A stretch of 15,004 nt of DNA from SIO4C1 sp039180385 (GTDB lineage Bacteria > Cyanobacteriota > Cyanobacteriia > Phormidesmidales > Phormidesmidaceae), in contig JBCDDJ010000121.1 of NCBI GenBank assembly GCA_039180385.1, positions 1 to 15,004 on the forward strand, read 5' to 3'. Positions within the stretch are counted from its first letter, which is position 1; the number at the start of each line of letters is the position of its first letter. Positions 12,265-15,004 of this stretch are shown one piece after another. Both the position numbers and the translations under genes were made by a program. The notes beneath the pieces are model-generated. The model saw nothing but the letters and a program-made list of their open reading frames with translations. It was not told the origin of the DNA and did no database searches.

Positions 12265-15004
12265 CTATACCCCAACCCCCTCTAGATCCTGATCGGCTAA
12301 CTCGTACAGCGATTGCAATTTTTCTATCATTTCCCCATCCGCGTTCCAGAGACCGCGACCGTTGGCTTCAATCATCCGCCCAACGATGTTGCGAAACGCT
12401 TCTGGGTTAGCTGCTCGCAGTTTTTGGGTCATCTCAGCATCCAAAGCGTAGGTCTGGGCAGCTTGATCATAAACCCAGTCATCCTTGAAATTTGTAGTGC
12501 CGCCCCAGCCGATCAGCGCTGTCATCCGCTGGGAGATTTCGTAGGCTCCGCCAGAGCCCTGATTGGCCATCGCCTCGGCCCATTTGGGGTTGAGTAGCTT
12601 AGTACGATATTCCATCCGCAGCAGATCTTCGAGCTTGCGCGGAGTGGTGTCCTTTGAGAAACTTTCGACAAAGCTGGCGGTGACGCGCTGGCCCTGGCGG
12701 TTTTCTGCCGCCTGTTTGAGGGCTCCAGTGTTGGCGTAATATTCTTGGATATCGGTGAGGCCATACTCCACCGAGTCGATCTGCTGGACGATGCGGCCTG
12801 TGCTTTTAAGCAGCGTATCGAGGATCTCGGGGCGGGCCTGACCTTTGTCCTGACGGCCATAGCTATAGGCGTTGCGATCGCACCACGTTTTCCCCAGCTC
12901 TTCCCCCGCCTCCCAGTTAGAATCCACCACCCGGTCATTGACCAGCGAGCCATAGTCCCCCGCAGGGTTTGAGAACAACCTTGCCGAGGCATTCTCTACC
13001 CCCTGCGTTTTAAGCGCCAGAGCGTGTTTACGAATAAAGTTTTGCTCAACCGGCTCATCTGCCTCAGCCGCCCGCAAAAATAGATCGTCCAGTAGCTCCA
13101 AGATATTCACAAAACTATCGCGAAAGATGCCCGACAGATTTGCCAACACGTCAATGCGGGGGTGATCTAGCTGGTCCAGGGGGATCAGCTCATAGCGAAC
13201 GATTCGGCCTGTCCCCTCTTTGACGGGGGCGGCCCCCACCAGCTCTAGCAAAATCCCCAGGGATTCCCCTTTGGTTTTGATCGCATCGAGCCCCCAGAGC
13301 ATCACCGCCACAGTTTCTGGATAGTGGCCCGAGTCCTCTAAATTTTGAGTGAGAATTTTTTGAGCGATCAGCCGCCCTCGCTCATAGGCCGCCGGTGACG
13401 GCATCCGATAGGGGTCCAGCGCGTGGATATTACAGCCCGTCGGTAAAACCCCTGGCCCATCCCTCAGCAGGTCTCCCCCCGGTGCCGGGGGAATATACTC
13501 CCCATTCAACCCTCTCAACAGATTGGTCAGCTCGTCAGTCGTTTGCAAAAGTTTTTCCCGAATCAGCAGGGCTTCTTCTAATTGTTGCGGATCGGCCTGG
13601 AAGGAGCGTACCAACTGTTCGCCCTCGGTCTGGGCCAGCGCCTGGGCGATCGCCCCGCGAAACTCATCGTCATAGCAGTCGCCAAAATACGCTTGCAGAT
13701 AGCTGTCGAGCTGTGCTGGGGTAGGCGCTGCCCCTAACACATGCAGGCCCGATGAAAACAGACGATTCTCCAAATCTTGCAGGTAGTGATATAGCTTTAC
13801 TAGATACTCATCAAATACCGCATTGCTAAACAGATGCAGTGTCTCGGTCGAGAACTCAATGCCAAGCGCTCGCGCCGCTTGAAACGGACAGTCCGCCTCC
13901 AACCCCGAATCCACGATCTGCTTACAAATGGCAGACTTCAGCACCGCATTAGTCTGAGGATCTTCGCGATATTCTGCAATCAGATCCCGCAGGGTTAGCA
14001 GCTCTTTGTACAACCCCGCCCGACCGTAGGGCGGCACGTTGTGAGAAATCAGCACCCCATACCCCCGCCGCTTCGCCAAAATCGACTCCGACGGATTGTT
14101 GGCCGCATAAATATACAGATTCGGCAAATTACCCAGCAGAATATCTGACCACGAGTAGCCCGTATTTCCCAAGGGCGACCCCGGCAGCCATTCCACCGTG
14201 CCATGCATACCAAAATGCACCACCGCATCCGCCTGAAAGTCTTGTTGCAGCCAGCTATAAAACGCCGCGTACTGTGGATGGGGTGTCAAATCACGCTCAA
14301 ACATCAGCCGCATCGGGTCCCCCGCCACCCCCAGCGGCGGCTGTACCCCAATCCACACATTACCGAGCCGCACGCCCCCCAGTAAAAAATCTTCCTCAAA
14401 GGTCTTAATCCCGGTCTTGGTCAGTGACTGCCACTGCTTCTCGATCTTCGAGGTCTTGAGATACCCCAGCCATCTCTCCAACTGCCGCACATTCACCGTG
14501 TTAGAGATGCCATTTTGCGCACGTCCATTTCCCGCGTCGCCGCGTCCCTCCATCCCCGCGTCAATCTTCCCTGGCATCCACTCGTCTGCCGCCTTCGCCC
14601 GCTCAATTATCGCCTCCCCATCCTCAGGCAGCTCCCCCACCTCATACCCCTGCGCCTTCAGTGCCTGCAAAAACTTCAGCAGTGACGTAGGCACGTTTAA
14701 CAATGCTGCCGTCCCCGTTGCCCCATATCCCGGTGGGAAGCCATAGAGAATGACCGCGATCTTCCGATCTGCCACCGGCTTTTGCCGCAGTGAAATCCAC
14801 TTTTTCACCCGTCCCGTCAGCCGCTTGACCCGCTCAGGCACCAGATAAATCTGATCGCCCACTAGCCCACCCAGGGGCACCGGATCAATCGCTCCATCTA
14901 GCTCTGGCAGGGCATAGAGCACGACGCTTTGCAAACCGCCTATCCCTTGTCGCGTCCAGGAGTGAATATCTTGAATCAACAGCGGAGCCGCGACAAAATA
15001 GGGC
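12265..15004 (-). CDS. chlH: Magnesium chelatase subunit H, C-terminal two thirds
   Basis: ChlH is the large porphyrin-binding subunit of Mg-chelatase. With ChlI and ChlD it inserts Mg into protoporphyrin IX, the first step committed to chlorophyll. About 912 residues are visible; the frame stays open to the window edge (PYFVAAPLLIQDI), so the first roughly 400 residues lie outside. A TTG at 14977-14979 is internal, not the start. Clear CobN/ChlH signatures are SWTRQGIGGLQSVVLYALPE, ILYGFPPGYGATGTAALLN, LERDLTPHP-type FERDLTPHPQYAAFYSWL, HFGMHGTVEWLPGSPLGNTG with the conserved His pair, NNPSESILAKRRGYG, RLFSSGLHVLG and SRMFSNPAG-like SARLFSNPAGDYG. An apparent insertion of about 23 Gly-rich residues (from DNA 14503-14571) lies between AADEW and NTVNVRQLERWL. 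Two HIP1 sites lie in the gene. Confidence 0.95.
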   Translation of the reverse strand, partial: PYFVAAPLLIQDIHSWTRQGIGGLQSVVLYALPELDGAIDPVPLGGLVGDQIYLVPERVKRLTGRVKKWISLRQKPVADRKIAVILYGFPPGYGATGTAALLNVPTSLLKFLQALKAQGYEVGELPEDGEAIIERAKAADEWMPGKIDAGMEGRGDAGNGRAQNGISNTVNVRQLERWLGYLKTSKIEKQWQSLTKTGIKTFEEDFLLGGVRLGNVWIGVQPPLGVAGDPMRLMFERDLTPHPQYAAFYSWLQQDFQADAVVHFGMHGTVEWLPGSPLGNTGYSWSDILLGNLPNLYIYAANNPSESILAKRRGYGVLISHNVPPYGRAGLYKELLTLRDLIAEYREDPQTNAVLKSAICKQIVDSGLEADCPFQAARALGIEFSTETLHLFSNAVFDEYLVKLYHYLQDLENRLFSSGLHVLGAAPTPAQLDSYLQAYFGDCYDDEFRGAIAQALAQTEGEQLVRSFQADPQQLEEALLIREKLLQTTDELTNLLRGLNGEYIPPAPGGDLLRDGPGVLPTGCNIHALDPYRMPSPAAYERGRLIAQKILTQNLEDSGHYPETVAVMLWGLDAIKTKGESLGILLELVGAAPVKEGTGRIVRYELIPLDQLDHPRIDVLANLSGIFRDSFVNILELLDDLFLRAAEADEPVEQNFIRKHALALKTQGVENASARLFSNPAGDYGSLVNDRVVDSNWEAGEELGKTWCDRNAYSYGRQDKGQARPEILDTLLKSTGRIVQQIDSVEYGLTDIQEYYANTGALKQAAENRQGQRVTASFVESFSKDTTPRKLEDLLRMEYRTKLLNPKWAEAMANQGSGGAYEISQRMTALIGWGGTTNFKDDWVYDQAAQTYALDAEMTQKLRAANPEAFRNIVGRMIEANGRGLWNADGEMIEKLQSLYELADQDLEGVGV
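14503..14571. repeat. Repeat-derived in-frame insertion in chlH
   Basis: This stretch encodes GKIDAGMEGRGDAGNGRAQ and a few more residues, unlike the flanking conserved ChlH sequence. Its bases 14540-14562 match 6618-6640 at 20 of 23 positions, and 14542-14559 matches the reverse complement of hairpin arm 6575-6592 at 16 of 18. A dispersed GC-rich repeat thus seems to have entered the gene without breaking the frame. Exact insertion limits are inferred from memory of the family. Confidence 0.5.

Noticed and set aside
14977..14979. TTG start codon for the chlH frame
   Set aside because: The frame continues upstream to the window edge with conserved ChlH sequence (PYFVAAPLL), so the true start lies outside.

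Overview
The window looks like a chromosomal segment of a cyanobacterium, probably filamentous or a relative. Four things support this. A chlorophyll-pathway Mg-chelatase H subunit (ChlH) runs off the right edge. Seven HIP1 octamers (GCGATCGC) lie between 4.5 and 13.7 kb. A PEP-CTERM surface protein is present. The secreted phosphatases have RTX-type and Tat-type export signals. No tRNA, rRNA, CRISPR, integrase or transposase was seen.

Left edge (1-1007): the 3' part of a GNAT acetyltransferase and a small GFA-family zinc protein, both on the plus strand. Each is followed by a long imperfect palindrome with attC-like core boxes, and the GFA gene starts 27 nt after a core box. This is the layout of integron gene cassettes. 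The stretch has no HIP1 sites and is more AT-rich than what follows, so it may be a transferred, integrase-less cassette remnant.

Phosphate-scavenging block (1062-10529): a 1367-residue minus-strand protein has an esterase-like phytase fold split in two by a tandem pair of glycerophosphodiesterase (GDPD) domains and ends in RTX calcium-binding repeats. Divergent from it is a redoxin-like/2OG-Fe(II) oxygenase fusion. Convergent with that is a Tat-exported PhoX alkaline phosphatase. Divergent from phoX is a PEP-CTERM protein. Upstream of the giant phosphodiesterase, of phoX and of the PEP-CTERM gene I find 8-bp repeats spaced at 11 bp that match the cyanobacterial Pho box (PyTTAAPyPyT/A), each in the orientation of its gene. 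The simplest reading is a phosphate-starvation island: extracellular phosphodiester and phosphomonoester hydrolysis, plus a co-regulated surface protein not usually assigned to this response.

Right part (10656-15004): a secreted protein with a 24-bp tandem repeat encoding an Arg/Asn/Gln-rich tail, an unrecognised 223-residue protein, and the C-terminal two thirds of ChlH, all on the minus strand. A GC-rich dispersed repeat forms a near-perfect hairpin between the oxygenase and phoX genes. A third diverged copy seems to lie in frame inside chlH and to encode a Gly-rich insertion.
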